DNA of 64,000 nt from Hermatobates lingyangjiaoensis (GCA_026182355.1 JAPFBL010000243.1:62001-126000); one strand, 5' to 3'. Shown: positions 43,533-53,924, numbered from the stretch's first letter. Translations and numbers: made by a program. The notes: generated by a model from the sequence alone, not told the origin.

Positions 43533-43860
43533 TTAATGCTTTTGTTGACTACAACTCAGGAGTAAAAAAAGATCTTTCAGGAGAAGAAACAACAAACAAA
43601 TTGTAAGATGACTGGTGAATTTGATTCTCAAGCTTGTTCTTTCAAGTATATGTGTACATACACTATTATTAAAAATTTTACCATAATTTGCATAAACTTG
43701 CTTCTTAATAAGGTTCTCTGTCTTTCTGAATAACGATTTCGTTATTGCATTTAAACTTCTGACAGAGAGACTTATCAAGAAGCAAGTTTTTGAAAATTAT
43801 GGTCATATTTTTAATAATATGTGCTAAAAGGAAGGGCTGCTATCAAAATTGACAAATATT
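43533..43860. pseudogene. PLE N-terminal fragment, inverted pair
   Basis: 43660-43740 (minus) and 43745-43825 (plus) are inverted copies around 43743. Each encodes LIKKQV(Y/F)(A/E)NYG, then IFNN, a cysteine and a terminal leucine-rich block. This is the same pattern as the KEGLLPK(F/Y) PLE N-terminal fragments. The minus frame 43778-43533 is part of it. Confidence 0.5.
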
Positions 43861-44990
43861 GTACATATTCCATAGTTTTTGCTTTTGAGGAAGTGGTGGT
43901 TTTATTTAAGTTGTAATAACTGTATTTTTGTGCTTTGTATACGCCATCTGATGAGTTTTGAATGTATTTTCGGACCATTATTGGTTCAAACAACATGAAA
44001 TTTTCAATGACCTCTATTAACTAATCAACAAGATAAACTTATTTAATAATCTTCTGACTAAACTTTCACAACCGCAAATGAGATTGGTTCAGTGGGTTCT
44101 TAAAATGTAATCATAGTTTTCAATAGCACAAGAAACAAAATATAAAAAAATAAAATCTTCAGCATATGATACGAGAATTACAAGTTTATTTATATAATTA
44201 CAAAAAAAAATAAGAAAGAAGGAATAATGATTTAAACCTTTTTGTAGGACTGGCTAATGCAGAAAGGTCTGATTATATCGCGGAAGGAGTGATTTGGTTT
44301 TGGGATCCGACCGATTGTTTTGTTTTCATTTACGCAAGGCTCTCTACTCAAAAGAGGTTTTAATCAGTAAGCAAGGGTAACTTGAAAGGAAGTGGGAAGT
44401 AATCACTAATGGATGAAGCAAGTATTGAGTATTTCTTTTCCAATCCTCAGACATTGGAACTTTCATTTAGCAAAACCATTTAGTTTTGAGATCAGACAAA
44501 AAAAAGTTCTGCCATACACACACATGTATAAAGCTCTCTCTTATCTTATTTATCATTTCAAGTCAATGTGACGTTTACAGAACCCCTATTCCATTACTGT
44601 TGCAACAGTTTTTGAAACCTTTGACAAAAAATTTAAATTACTCACTTTTATATCTTTTACCCTTTTTTTAAAATAGTGTTAATCTATTAAAGATCAAATA
44701 GCCAAGTATAATTCCGAAACTCTGTGTAAAGTTTTGATCAAAAGAAGAGATTGAAAGACACCACGTATTGAAAGACAGACTTCATTCTTAAAAAAGAAGA
44801 ATAAATAAAATATATACAACCATTTTAGTTTTCATTTTAATGAAACAAAAGTAATCTTCTGATAAAGAAAAAAATGAAAAGAAAACACAAAAATGTAAGC
44901 GTTAAGGAGTTAGTAGTCTCCTCCCCTGTGACATTGGAAGTAAAGTGGCAAGCTTTATTTATCACTTTTTTGATGACATTTTGTACACAG
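43861..44990. other. Non-coding DNA
   Basis: No gene or recognised repeat. Confidence 0.4.
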
Positions 44991-44994
44991 TTTA

Positions 44995-45565
44995 GTTTTC
45001 GGTTCATTCGATGACATGAATGAAGGCGCTGGTAGGTTTTTGGTACCAGTTTGTTAAAATATTTCTATTTTTACCTCTTATAACCTGTACATCTAAAAAT
45101 GGTCGATTTTCATTTTTCTCTGTTTCACAAGTAAACTGTACACGATTGTAAAAAGAGTGAAATATGTTTAATACATCTTCTTCTTCTTCTCTTTTTTTTA
45201 ATGATTACAGATAAATCATTTACGTATAGTTTAATGAATTTTACGTTATTAATACAGTTACGTTACGTTTATTAATACACTTACAATTAATACCTTTTAT
45301 TAATAACTTGAGTTATTAATATCAATATTGAGTTATTAATTGATTAATATCAATGATTGAGTCTATTAATAACTCAATCATTACAATATTTGCAAGAACT
45401 GGTGATATTCAAGATCCCATGGGTAAACCAAATTTTTGATTATATATACTTCCATCAAAGGCAAAGTATCTTGCTTCGCATATAAGATCTAGTATCGACA
45501 GAAACATTTTCTTTGACATGCCAACATGTAGTTTAATTGTATTCCACTGTTTAAGCAGTACATAC
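44995..45565 (-). pseudogene. PLE family B reverse transcriptase fragment, interrupted
   Basis: Minus-strand sequence 45235-44995 matches 11950-12200: a decayed YVDD (YVND), the EEED run, a CETEKNENRPFLDVQVI-like block and KPTSA. 45560-45395 matches 11750-11900 (the segment before YVDD, with LPMG reading as a decayed MGS region). Between them, 45240-45395, sits an ATTAAT/GAGTTATTAAT-rich tandem expansion that splits the reverse transcriptase. A short inverted piece follows at 45585-45625. Stops are present, so the copy is dead. Confidence 0.75.
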
Positions 45566-45741
45566 TACATACTACTATAAACAGTTCAAAGTATATGTTG
45601 GCATGTCAAAGAAAATTGCTGGGTTCCGCTGAACCTCTTTTGTAAGCCTGTCCACAGTAGTTGTAATTCTGAGTTGAGGGTGACTAGAGGCATAGGTTGA
45701 GGTTGGCTCGCTCCCGACTTGGCTAGGAAGTCAGCCTACAA

Positions 45742-45885
45742 GACTAAGACCGTAACAAGCCGTCTTCGTCAGAGTCCGCTTGGTTAGTTGGGTTTTTGAC
45801 TCTGACGAAGACCGCTTGTTATGGTTGAAAGATCTTAGTCTTGTTTTCCCATTTCATATTATGGTTTGATCATATATATATATAT
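45742..45885. ncRNA. Family A HHR foldback
   Basis: Plus unit intact: GACT, CTGACGA 45802-45808, ACCG stem, GAAA 45827-45830, AGATCT, T, AGTC (45837-45840), and GGG/CCC distal pairing. Minus unit: CTGACGA is intact but the sequence from GAAA to the AGATCT palindrome is deleted (AGACTAAGACCG at 45741). The right tail is truncated into TA repeats. Confidence 0.8.
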
Positions 45886-45889
45886 ATAT

Positions 45890-46765
45890 CATGTTTTTCT
45901 TTTCTTGACCAACTATTCACGAGTCGTAAGGTTTTTTGAGGTTTACGTCTTATAATTTTCTAATCCTCAAAATTAAGATTCCTAAACACACAAAAATCTT
46001 ATAACTTAAATATATATATATATATATATATAATGAGTGTTATTTTCCAACGCTCTACAAAATCATTGATGTCTTCACCATTTTCTTCTTTCTTCTGAAA
46101 ACAGCTTGAAGCCGAAATGATCTCAAACCATGAGTATTTTTCTTCTTTTTCCAAGAAATAGGCTAATTTTTCAAGTTCGGATCAAATCTTCAAAACCGAT
46201 GTATTAATTTTTTCCTTAAATCCAAATTAAATTATTTTTTCAAAAATACGTGTACATTTTTAAGCCCTTTTTTTAAGTACTATTCAGCTAACACAAAATT
46301 CACTGAAAATTATAATGTATGGAGAAATTAATTTTCACTGAAAAATGCAACATTAACGATCACATTTAATCAATCAAAAACTATTGAACTCAATTTGATT
46401 GATTAAATACTACTTAAATTTCAATGTCACTTTTATAACTGAGAATGTCCGGTCTTTTGTAATATATGACTTGTCTTCTTTGTTCATTCTCCTGTTTAGC
46501 TATAATTCATACTTTATTAAAATCGGAAACATGAGCTCATTACTGTTTCTAGTCTCCAGTACAGTATCATTGCTGCTATTTGTTTTTATGGGGCATAGCC
46601 ACTGTTATGTGCTTTCTTAAGGTAACGGCTTGTTTCTCTAAAGTAAACTTTGCATATCATTAAATTTAACTCAATAGAAGATTGTTTTCTAATTCGTTGC
46701 TACCTTTTCTTTTAGGTTAGTAAACAAAGAGTTTACTATTATTACATTATAGAAGGTAATGACCT
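45890..46765. other. Non-coding DNA
   Basis: A TA tract lies at 46011-46032. No gene supported. Confidence 0.45.
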
Positions 46766-46769
46766 CGGA

Positions 46770-46985
46770 GGGTCAGATTAGCTCAGTAGGTCAAGGGTTC
46801 GATACCCAACTGGCAATCGATTTATTATTCACTCTGAGGTGAATAAATCTCAGCACGTCGTCCTTCGAAGAAAGGATGTTAAGCCGTCGGCACCGAGCCT
46901 TTAAGATGTCAGGTACTCGTTAAAGATCCGAACTATAAATATACTTGAATTAGGCAAAATTTAGGAATCCCAATGTCAATATTTT
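46770..46985 (+). repeat. tRNA-derived SINE, head with internal deletion
   Basis: A box ATTAGCTCAGTAGG and B box GGGTTCGATACCC lie only about 10 bases apart, because the anticodon-arm region is deleted. The body (GGATGTTAAGCCGTCGG, TCAGGTACTCGTTAAAGATC, TTTAGGAATCCCAATGTC) is typical; the distal tail is lost. Confidence 0.85.
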
Positions 46986-47485
46986 AGAGATTTAAAGACC
47001 ATATGATAAACAAAGGTGATACTTAATTATGTTCATACTATAGATCTGTCATTTTGGAACACAAATGTTTAATTAATTAGTAATTAATACTAATAGATGA
47101 GTAATATTAAAACATTTTGGAATATAATCGTTGATCTTGTAGAAATACTTAATTTCCATAAATTTAAATATGGTTTTTCTAATAACAATTACATATATTT
47201 AGAAGTAAATCATTTCCTAAAATTTCTAAACGTTAATTCTTAAAAGTTAATATAGCCTTATATAGCCTGTGATTATAAGAATTCAGGGGCTTTTACTTAA
47301 GGATGTACAGCGGAATGGGAATCCAATGAGAATCAGTTATCTCTCACGATCTATTCAAGCAGTTATTGTGGTATTTACTCATGATTAGAGAGGAAAGATT
47401 CATCAAGTCTTCACACACAAAGTAAATTTACTCCCAACGCTTCTTTTACTGGCTTCTTTTAAGTCACACACTAACCTTGTGTTAA
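46986..47485. other. Non-coding DNA
   Basis: No feature identified. Confidence 0.45.
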
Positions 47486-47812
47486 GCGACCAGGTTAGCA
47501 CAGTGGTTAACGTACTCACTTCAGGGCTGGTAGTCCGGGGGTTCGATCCCCACACCTGGCCATCGATTTATTCACGCAGGAGGTGAATAAATTCTGAGTA
47601 CGTTATACCTCGGAGAGGATGTTAAGCCGTCGGTCCCGAGCCTGTATGATGTCAGGTATTTGTTAAAGATCCCTACTTAAAATGCACTTGAGTTAGACAA
47701 AATGTAGGACTCCCAATGTAGAATTTATAGAATCATCGATTAAAGAAAAATCCGGTAAACGGCTGACGATATTACCCACTAGGGGATTGGTTTAAACAAT
47801 AAAAAAAAATTG
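47486..47812 (+). repeat. tRNA-derived SINE, full-length
   Basis: The head has TTAGCACAGTGGTTAACG (A box 47495-47506) and GGTTCGATCCC (B box 47540-47550). The body and the GATTGGTTTAAACAATAAAAAA tail are complete. It is the best copy for defining the family. Transcription would be by RNA polymerase III through the internal boxes. Confidence 0.9.
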
Positions 47813-48180
47813 TGTTGAGAAGATTTAATGTATTTTTCTTCACTAATCATGAAAATCAACTCAGTGTTGTGGATTCAACACCGCTCTAAAAGTGATAGGA
47901 AGAATAGCTGCTAGCTCTAACTGCTATTAAAGCTGCGATGATTAAAGGGAAGACAACACGTCAAAGGGAGGGTAACAAAATGTCCTTGCAGTAAATGCAA
48001 AACTAGTATTATTAATACTTCACAAATACTACTTGTAAATATCTATTATGTAATCTGCATCGGAGGGCAAACTATCCTCGTCACTCAGTCAAAAAAAAGA
48101 AAAAAAAAAAAAGGGTATTATTATCATTGTTATTATAATCATTATAAAATTGGAAAGATGATTCAAACTGGACACAATGC
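47813..48180. other. Non-coding DNA
   Basis: A purine run of AAAAAAAGAAAAAAAAAAAA type lies at 48090-48110. No gene seen. Confidence 0.45.
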
Positions 48181-48184
48181 CACT

Positions 48185-48300
48185 TCAAAATCAAAGAAAG
48201 GTATGCACAGATTAAAGAAACACACAAACTCTCGATCCTTTATTTGTGAGCTACAGTTTGTGTTTCTTTAATCTGTGCATAGCTTTCTTCGATTTTGAAC
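48185..48300. repeat. Foldback related to family H ends
   Basis: CAGATTAAAGAAACACACAAAC (48207) and its complement GTTTGTGTTTCTTTAATCTG (48255-48275) form the arms, with CAAAATC(A)AAGAAAG outside. The pattern equals the outer arms at 53290-53420. The core ribozyme is absent. Confidence 0.7.
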
Positions 48301-48915
48301 TCGTCTATTTTTATATTTACATCTTAATTATTATTAGCATCAGATTATTAATTTATTACAATTCACTACTACTAGTAATTAGTATTAGTCCAATTATTAA
48401 GATACTGGTTATAACAACAATTAGATTATTACTGCTATCATTATAATGTTAAAATCATCAGTTTCAGTGTTACGATTAGTAGTTACTTTTAAGTTATTTG
48501 TTTAATTATATCCAGTAGAGATTAGACAATATTAAAATAATATACAATTCTAGAGAATTGATTATTTGAACTTAGCCATAGCTCAGTGTAAATCATACTG
48601 AAAAATAAAAAATAGATTATTGTAATAAGGGAAGAGACTGTGTGAAAGGTCAAAGTATCCTTTGGACGGCTATTTCCGTAATGAATATCTTGTACCCAGC
48701 CCTGATCAATATCTACCCAGCGCTGCCCATCTTGAATATAGCTGAAGACAAAACAAATTCATTAACATTGAACCTCTTAATTCTTTATTCTAACATCGAA
48801 AAACATATTTCTTTATATATTGAACAAAAAATATGAGAAGAAAATCGTTCAAAAATATCCCACAGTCTTCATTGAAATATGCATAGTCAGTATGCTGCCG
48901 AAACTATTTAACTAT
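48301..48915. other. Non-coding DNA
   Basis: No feature identified; ATTATTA-type low complexity near 48320-48460. Confidence 0.45.
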
Positions 48916-48917
48916 GT

Positions 48918-49095
48918 GTGATCAAACCACAATGAGAAAAGGGAAAACAAGACTAAGTTAAATGAGTTGGGTTTTTGACTCTGACGAAGAGCACTTGTTA
49001 TGGTTGAAAGATCTTAGTCTTGTTTTCCCATTTCTTATTGTCGTTTGATCATTGATTGTTATTTCACGTGTTTATGTGAAATCTTTTTATTAACT
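48918..49095. ncRNA. Family A hammerhead with internally deleted inverted arm
   Basis: The plus unit retains GACT, CTGACGA 48981-48987, stem II GCAC with a loop, GAAA 49006-49009, AGATCT, U17 and AGTC. The left arm has only the tail (GATCAAACCACAATGAGAAA... to AAGACTAAG); the ribozyme portion between is deleted. The right tail is complete (TTTCACGTGTTTATGTGAAA). Confidence 0.8.
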
Positions 49096-49349
49096 ATGTG
49101 TATACGTGTGTGTATGTGCGTAAGTGACATTGTTATATTGAAGGCTAAAAGATTCAAAGATCTTATAAAGAAATATAGTAGAGCTAAGCATAGCGCTTGA
49201 AGAGAACGAAATGTAATATTTCTCCATAACGCTTACGAATCTTATGTAAATAATATTTACACAAAAATATTATTATTTTTATGCAATAAATTTATGCAAA
49301 AATTTATGTTACAATTCTAACCAATAAATTGTTAGAATTATTAGCAATA

Positions 49350-49432
49350 ATGTCAGTCATACCTTGTTAAGTTTCTGTAGAGCTCGACCGGTTTCGGGTC
49401 CGTCTGGTTCCGAGCAACTGACTGCATTTTAT
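49350..49432 (-). ncRNA. Family I hammerhead-like motif
   Basis: On the minus strand, GCTC pairs with GAGC across the motif. GAAA is followed by the ACCGGT palindrome and C17, and GTTTCGGGTCC gives a CGGACCC stem region. The expected CTGANGA strand reads GGAACCA or CAGACGG, so the core is non-canonical. A relative is the inner palindrome at 20640-20720 (shared CATACCT(C/T)GT(A/T)AGTT). Confidence 0.4.
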
Positions 49433-50195
49433 TTTTTCTTGCAGCCTATGTAAACTTTTTTAGATAATATACTTCCTTATAATAAGGTAGTATATTATTT
49501 GATGTACACTAAACAGTATTTCGTTAATGATAATAAAATATAATATAGAAAAACAAATAAGAACTGAGGTTTAAAGTGAATACTTGATTGCCGCAGGCCA
49601 GAACTTAATGCCTAAAGTTTAGATCGCTTTAAAATGGTTTTACAATATTTAAAAGAGCTTAAAACAAAATTATAAAGCAATATATATTAAAGAAATAACT
49701 TTAATAAGCGGTAGAACTTGAGAAAATAAGTTAAGAAAAGAATAAGGAGATTATGTATTGAATGAAAAGAAATAAGGACAAATGGTTAGGCATTGGCAAT
49801 TCGAGAATTGCAAACAAGCAGTAGAAGAGTTAGACGAGATAAATCATCCCAACTTTCCCACTTCATAATACAATAAATTGACAGAGGCAATATTTTTGCG
49901 TAATGCCAGTTTGAAATACACAGGCAGCGAGTTTTGTCTATTACAAACTTGGACTGGCTTCTGCCCTAGCATCCACCAACCTAAATTTAACTCATATTCT
50001 AAAACTCTTAAATAAACTGTTACTTTTTTTTTCTTTTAAAGAGCCATCTTTCTTTTTAAATACAACCATGATTACAAATATATTTGGTATTAAAACTTTA
50101 AATATCTAAAAAAAAAATGAAGATGATAATTTCTATTTTATAAAAAATATTTCAAAATACTTTAAATATACATACTTTAAAAACAAAATGAAACA
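49433..50195. other. Non-coding DNA
   Basis: No feature identified. Confidence 0.45.
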
Positions 50196-50400
50196 TGAAT
50201 TAAAACACATACACTTGAAGCAGCATTCAATATTTCGACCTGTTCAACGGTCCTCCTCAGGAAAGGAAGCATAGCTGAGAGAAGACGAATTTCAACTCTC
50301 TGTCACAGCACTTCCTTTACTAAGGACGACCGTTAAAAGGGTTAAAATATTGAATTGAGTCCTAGCACCTGTTTTCCAAACGTCTTTCTTTTAGTTTTCA
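50196..50400. ncRNA. Family E HHR foldback
   Basis: Minus unit: CTGAGGA 50254-50260, stem II GACC/GGTC, GAAA 50233-50236, ATAT with U17, stem I GAA/TTC. This core is complete. Plus unit (50312-50355): CTAAGGA, GACCGTTAAAAGGGTT, AAAATATTGAA, with two core changes. Arms also share ACTCTC/GAGAG sequences near the centre at 50285. Confidence 0.65.
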
Positions 50401-50448
50401 AAGTGTATTGTCCGTTCAGATATGATTTTATTTCAATTTATATTTATA

Positions 50449-50780
50449 CACTAGCAAACGTACCCGTCTTTGACGGAATCAAAAATTCTATTATACTTGG
50501 TATTCCAAAATATCAATTATAGTATTATACTAATACTACAATTAGAAGTTATAGAATAGTAGAAAATACCATTATTAGTACAGTGCTAAAAAAAAGCCTC
50601 TGTATACAAAGATTAGATTTTAAGTTAGACATACACAAATCTACAATCAATGTTTCAGCTTTATATGTCTTATGGTAGCAATATTTTGTGGACAAACCGA
50701 CAGACAGAAATTATTCTAAGGGTACATGTGGCTACTCTGAAGTATGAAACGTAAAGAAAACTTGAAATGAGTTAGTTCTA
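50449..50780 (+). repeat. Element K copy
   Basis: Begins ACTAGCAAACGTACCCGTCT (also at 51184) and continues to TTTGACGGAATCAAAA, ATTATAGAATAGTAGAAAATA, TTTCAGCTTTATATGTCTTA, GACAAACCGACAGACAGAAA and AACTTGAAATGAGTTAG. Internally deleted relative to 25604-26270. Confidence 0.75.
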
Positions 50781-50794
50781 ATTAACGTGCTCCC

Positions 50795-51180
50795 AGTCAA
50801 AAGCTAGCACGCAAGCCACTGGGCTACTCTGGTTCCATACCTTACATTATTACCAGTGTTTATATTACGCAAATATTAAATTAAAAAAAAATATTTTTGT
50901 TGTGTTTATTTATAATACATTTGCACTACTGTCATCGGCGAGCAAGCAAGCTACTGGCAACCCTGGCTAGATCCCTTTACTTTATTACCATCTTTTATAT
51001 TATCCACATTTTAAATTCAAAAAAATATTTGTTTGTTACATTTATTTATAATACATTTGCACTACTGTCATCGGCGATCACGCAAGCCACTGGGCTACTC
51101 TGGTCCCATACCTTACATTATTACCAGTGTATTTATTAAGCAAATATTAAATTAAAAAAAAGTTGACAGTTATATATAAT
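50795..51180. repeat. Direct repeats with GCCACTGGGCTACTC
   Basis: 50800-50900, 50925-51000 and 51060-51170 are related ~120-bp blocks. They share CATTTGCACTACTGTCATCG, (A/G)CGCAAGCCACTGGGCTACTC, CCATACCTTACATTATTACC and (C/T)AAATATTAAATTAAAAAAAA. GAGCAAGCAAGC is a variant in the middle unit. They lie between two element K starts and may be tandem internal duplications. The GCCACTGGGCTAC part resembles a reversed tRNA-like SINE head. Confidence 0.65.
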
Positions 51181-51183
51181 ACA

Positions 51184-51435
51184 TAGCAAACGTACCCGTC
51201 TTTGACGGAATCAGAAGTTCCTGTTTTGGTTTATTGCCGTGTGCCTATGCCTTTCGGCTATACCACGGAGGAATCAGAAGTTCCGTCATTTTTGGTATTT
51301 CAAAATGTCATTAGAAATTATAGAATAGTAGAAAATACCATTATTACTACAGTGTTAAACAAATGCCTCCAGCTTATACACTACATTAGCTGTCTGTCCT
51401 TCAGGTTCATGGTAGAAGAAAGAGTTGAAACCTCT
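51184..51435 (+). repeat. Element K 5' part
   Basis: AGCAAACGTACCCGTCTTTGACGGAATCAGAAGTTCC, in overlapping pieces (GACGGAATCAGAAGTTCC at 51203 and GAGGAATCAGAAGTTCCGTC at 51268), then AGAATAGTAGAAAATACCATT and CACTACATTAGCTGTC..TTCAGGTTCATGG. Same order as 25640-25780. Confidence 0.75.
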
Positions 51436-52084
51436 GACCGTTGAGCATGTAAACTACATTTGACCATGTGAGAAAAACTTGGTTTTGCTACCTTGTATTC
51501 CTGCGTTAGATGAAGTCTCCCTTTGCGACTTAGTTAACGTCATTGCGAAATAGACTCTGACCCGACTTTGCAATCATTTCAACGTAAACAGACCGTGGCT
51601 CGGAATCAATGGTATGTGAAGTATACACACAGACTCCCCAATACCACATCCAGTCATTATGTCCGCCTCTATGGCATATCTGTGTAGAGCACGAACTCAG
51701 AGTCGTGTCCCGTTGCACAGTTTTGGGGCACTCATGTTTCGTAACATGAAATTTGTTACTGCTACTAAATTGTAGCATGATTGGTGCTCTACTTTAAGTT
51801 TTTACTCATGAGCAGGCAGTCCAGGAGAAATAAATTCAGAGTCAAGAAATTCAATTAGATAATGAACTGCTTCTTCGTCACTAATCCAATCTCTTTACTG
51901 ACTTGTAAGTTCTTTCCTCGGCTTCATATAGCGTAAGAACTTGTTTGTTGATTTTTCCTCCCTGTTCATATTAAGAGTTGAGAATTGCTCGTTAACAAAA
52001 CATTTATTCTCAATAGATAGTACATCCTTAACTCTGTGAAACACCATTTCAATGATGTCAAATACGCAATATATTCATATGCTC
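51436..52084. other. Unassigned sequence between element K parts
   Basis: GC-balanced 51480-51780 has a minus frame (51778-51530) without a recognised domain. It may be element K interior or another insertion. Confidence 0.35.
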
Positions 52085-52665
52085 AATTGAAATTAAAATC
52101 AACTAACAATACCTACTTGCCACACCTGTGTATTTTCAAAACAAACTTGTCTGTGAAGTTAGGAAAATACAGCTAAAAGCCCCATAACTTCGCTTCTGTA
52201 CTGAATTAATAATCTATTTAGAGCCCATATTTTAAGTTAGGCACACACAAATCCAGTGTCAATGTTTCAGCTCGCTATGTCTTATGGTGGCTGAGTTTAC
52301 TTGTGACAAACATTTTTGCGTTAAACGTCCATAACTTCACTTCTACGTTGAATTTCCAATCAATTCATAGCCTATATTTTAAGTTAGACCTACACAAATC
52401 TACTGTAAAAGTTTCAGCTTTATATGTCTTATGGTAGCTGAGTTTACCTGTGACAAAGTTTTGCGGACAAACCGACAAACCGACAAACCGACAAACCGAC
52501 AAACCGACAAACCGACAAACCGACAAACCGACAAACCGACAGAAATTTTTCTAAGGGTGGATTCGGTTTCTCCAATGTATGAAACGTAAAGAAAACTTGA
52601 AATGAGTCAGTTCTAAGCAATGTACAGACAAAATCATAATTTTATTTATAAAGATTTTTTCGATG
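52085..52665 (+). repeat. Element K copy with expanded 8-bp satellite
   Basis: AAATCAACTAACAATACCTA, CTTGTCTGTGAAGTTAGG, then two successive copies of the CCATAACTTC(G/A)CTTCT module (52188 and 52329). A perfect tandem array of AAACCGAC follows at about 52467-52540. The 3' end GGATTCGGTTTCTCCAATGTA, AACTTGAAATGAGTCAGTTC and TTTTATTTATAAAG closes the element. Confidence 0.85.
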
Positions 52666-52734
52666 GAAATATGATCCGAAAAGGACAAATATAGTTTAAT
52701 ATACAAAACTAAACATAGAGAAATTAAATGCACA

Positions 52735-52872
52735 CTAACATTCTCTAATTATTGGTTTGAATCATCTTCAGGAGAGATAAGAGAGGAAAACCCTCTTATC
52801 ATTTGAAGACTGTTCAAACCAAAAATTAGAGACTGTAAGTGTGCATTTAATTTATTTATAATATACATATTT
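52735..52872. repeat. Family G HHR foldback (small)
   Basis: Inverted arms TAAATGCACACTAAC.. and its complement ..GTAAGTGTGCATTTA. Minus core CTGAAGA intact at 52769-52775, but CAATAATTAGAG replaces GAAAATTAGAG. The plus arm has TTGAAGA at 52804-52810 and CAAAAATTAGAG. Both are degraded. Confidence 0.7.
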
Positions 52873-52969
52873 AAAACAACATTTCACAATAAACATGAGA
52901 GACAACAATCAATTTTCAAATCACAAAAATAGTAACTTTTTCTCATTTCTTTTTGTAGTTTCAACATAT

Positions 52970-53278
52970 ATATATATACTTTTTCATTGGAAATACGATT
53001 CAAAACGGACAAATATAGTTAGTTCAATATAGACAAAGAAACATAGAGAAATCAAAATAACACACTTACAGTCTCTAATTTTTGGTTTGAACCGTATTCA
53101 GGAGAGATGAGAGAGGGAAACCACCGTTGGAGACGGTTGGGTCTCCAACCGTCTCTGAACCAGTGCGCTTGGTTTCCCTCTCTTATCTCTCCTGAAGACG
53201 GTTCAAACCGAAAATTAGAGACTGTAAGTGTGTTCTTTTGATTTTTCTATGTTTCTTTGTCTATATTGAACTATATAT
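52970..53278. ncRNA. Family G HHR foldback with one intact hammerhead
   Basis: Arms of about 125 bp run from ATATAGTTAGTTCAATATAG to the complement near 53268. The plus unit is complete. TCTC (53188-53191) pairs with GAGA (53218-53221). CTGAAGA is 53192-53198. Stem II GGTT/AACC has a two-base apex. GAAA is 53210-53213. AATT is the short palindromic stem III and A17 precedes stem I. The minus unit has two core substitutions (CTGAATA and CAAA). The centre has a CCGTTGGAGACGG / CCAACCGTCTC inverted repeat. Confidence 0.7.
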
Positions 53279-53284
53279 ATATAC

Positions 53285-53450
53285 ACGAGTTCAAAATCGA
53301 ATAAGAGTAACACACAGAGTAAAGAAACACACTCACACACTCGAACCTTCGAAAACGTTTGTAAGTGTGTTTCTTTACTCTGGGTTTTACTCTTATTCGA
53401 TTTTAAAGTGGTATTGTATCAAGTTTGATCTTTTCGTTTATTAAATGAAT
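53285..53450. repeat. Family H-like foldback without core
   Basis: TCAAAATCGAATAAGAGTAA and GTAAAGAAACACAC at the left are inverted to the right (GTGTGTTTCTTTAC, ACTCTTATTCGATTTTAA). The centre CGAACCTTCGAAAACGTTTG retains only fragments of the ribozyme. Followed by a TA tract at 53448-53469. Confidence 0.7.
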
Positions 53451-53471
53451 ATATATATATATATATATTTA

Positions 53472-53877
53472 AGCTCAAAAACGAAAAGCAACACACAGAA
53501 ACTCAAAGAAAGAGACACACACACTTACAAACTAAAACTTTCGGAAGATCCGTCTTCAAGCAAAAATAGAATGGGCGACCAAGCACGCCGGAAACACAAC
53601 GGCAGGAAAACCCTGCACAGAAGGCTACAAAGTCGTACGTACCGCAGTAAATTTCACTCAAAATGCGAAAAAAACGATCCAGACTCGACGCAAATCAGCT
53701 CTAAAACGAAGAAAAGCAACACATAGAGAAAGAGACACACTTACAAACTCAAATTTTCCCCTGAAGACGGTTCATACTAAAATTTGAGTTTGTAAGTGTG
53801 TCTCTTTCTCTGTATGTCGCTTTCCCTCGTTTTTGAGATGATTTGCGTCCAGACTGGATTGTTTTTTTTCGAATTTT

Positions 53878-53880
<3 letters not shown>
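53472..53880. repeat. Family H HHR foldback, long copy
   Basis: Inverted arms AAGCTCAAAAACGAAAAGCA and CGTTTTTGAGATGATTTGCG region, with AAAGAGACACACTTACAAAC matched to GTTTGTAAGTGTGTCTCTTT. There are two left-arm copies (53480-53560 and 53700-53760), so the element is a nested duplication. Cores: minus TTGAAGA/GAAAGTTTTAG (53538-53565) and plus CTGAAGA 53761-53767 with TAAA instead of GAAA. The plus frame 53445-53726 reads through basic Ser/Lys-rich repeats and is probably not a gene. Confidence 0.65.

Positions 53881-53921
<41 letters not shown>
53881..53921. repeat. (TA)n microsatellite with TATG end
   Basis: TA tract grading into TATGTATGTATG, between family H and family A foldbacks. Confidence 0.95.

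Positions 53922-53924
<3 letters not shown>

Noticed and set aside
47486..47566. Functional tRNA gene
   Set aside because: Boxes A and B are present, but the sequence continues as a SINE body found in several copies and the cloverleaf is imperfect.
51530..51778. 82-residue cysteine-containing minus frame
   Set aside because: No recognised motif or splice context, and it is surrounded by element K pieces.
53445..53726. 93-residue basic frame
   Set aside because: It lies inside an inverted-repeat element and starts within a TA tract; the other copies do not keep the frame.
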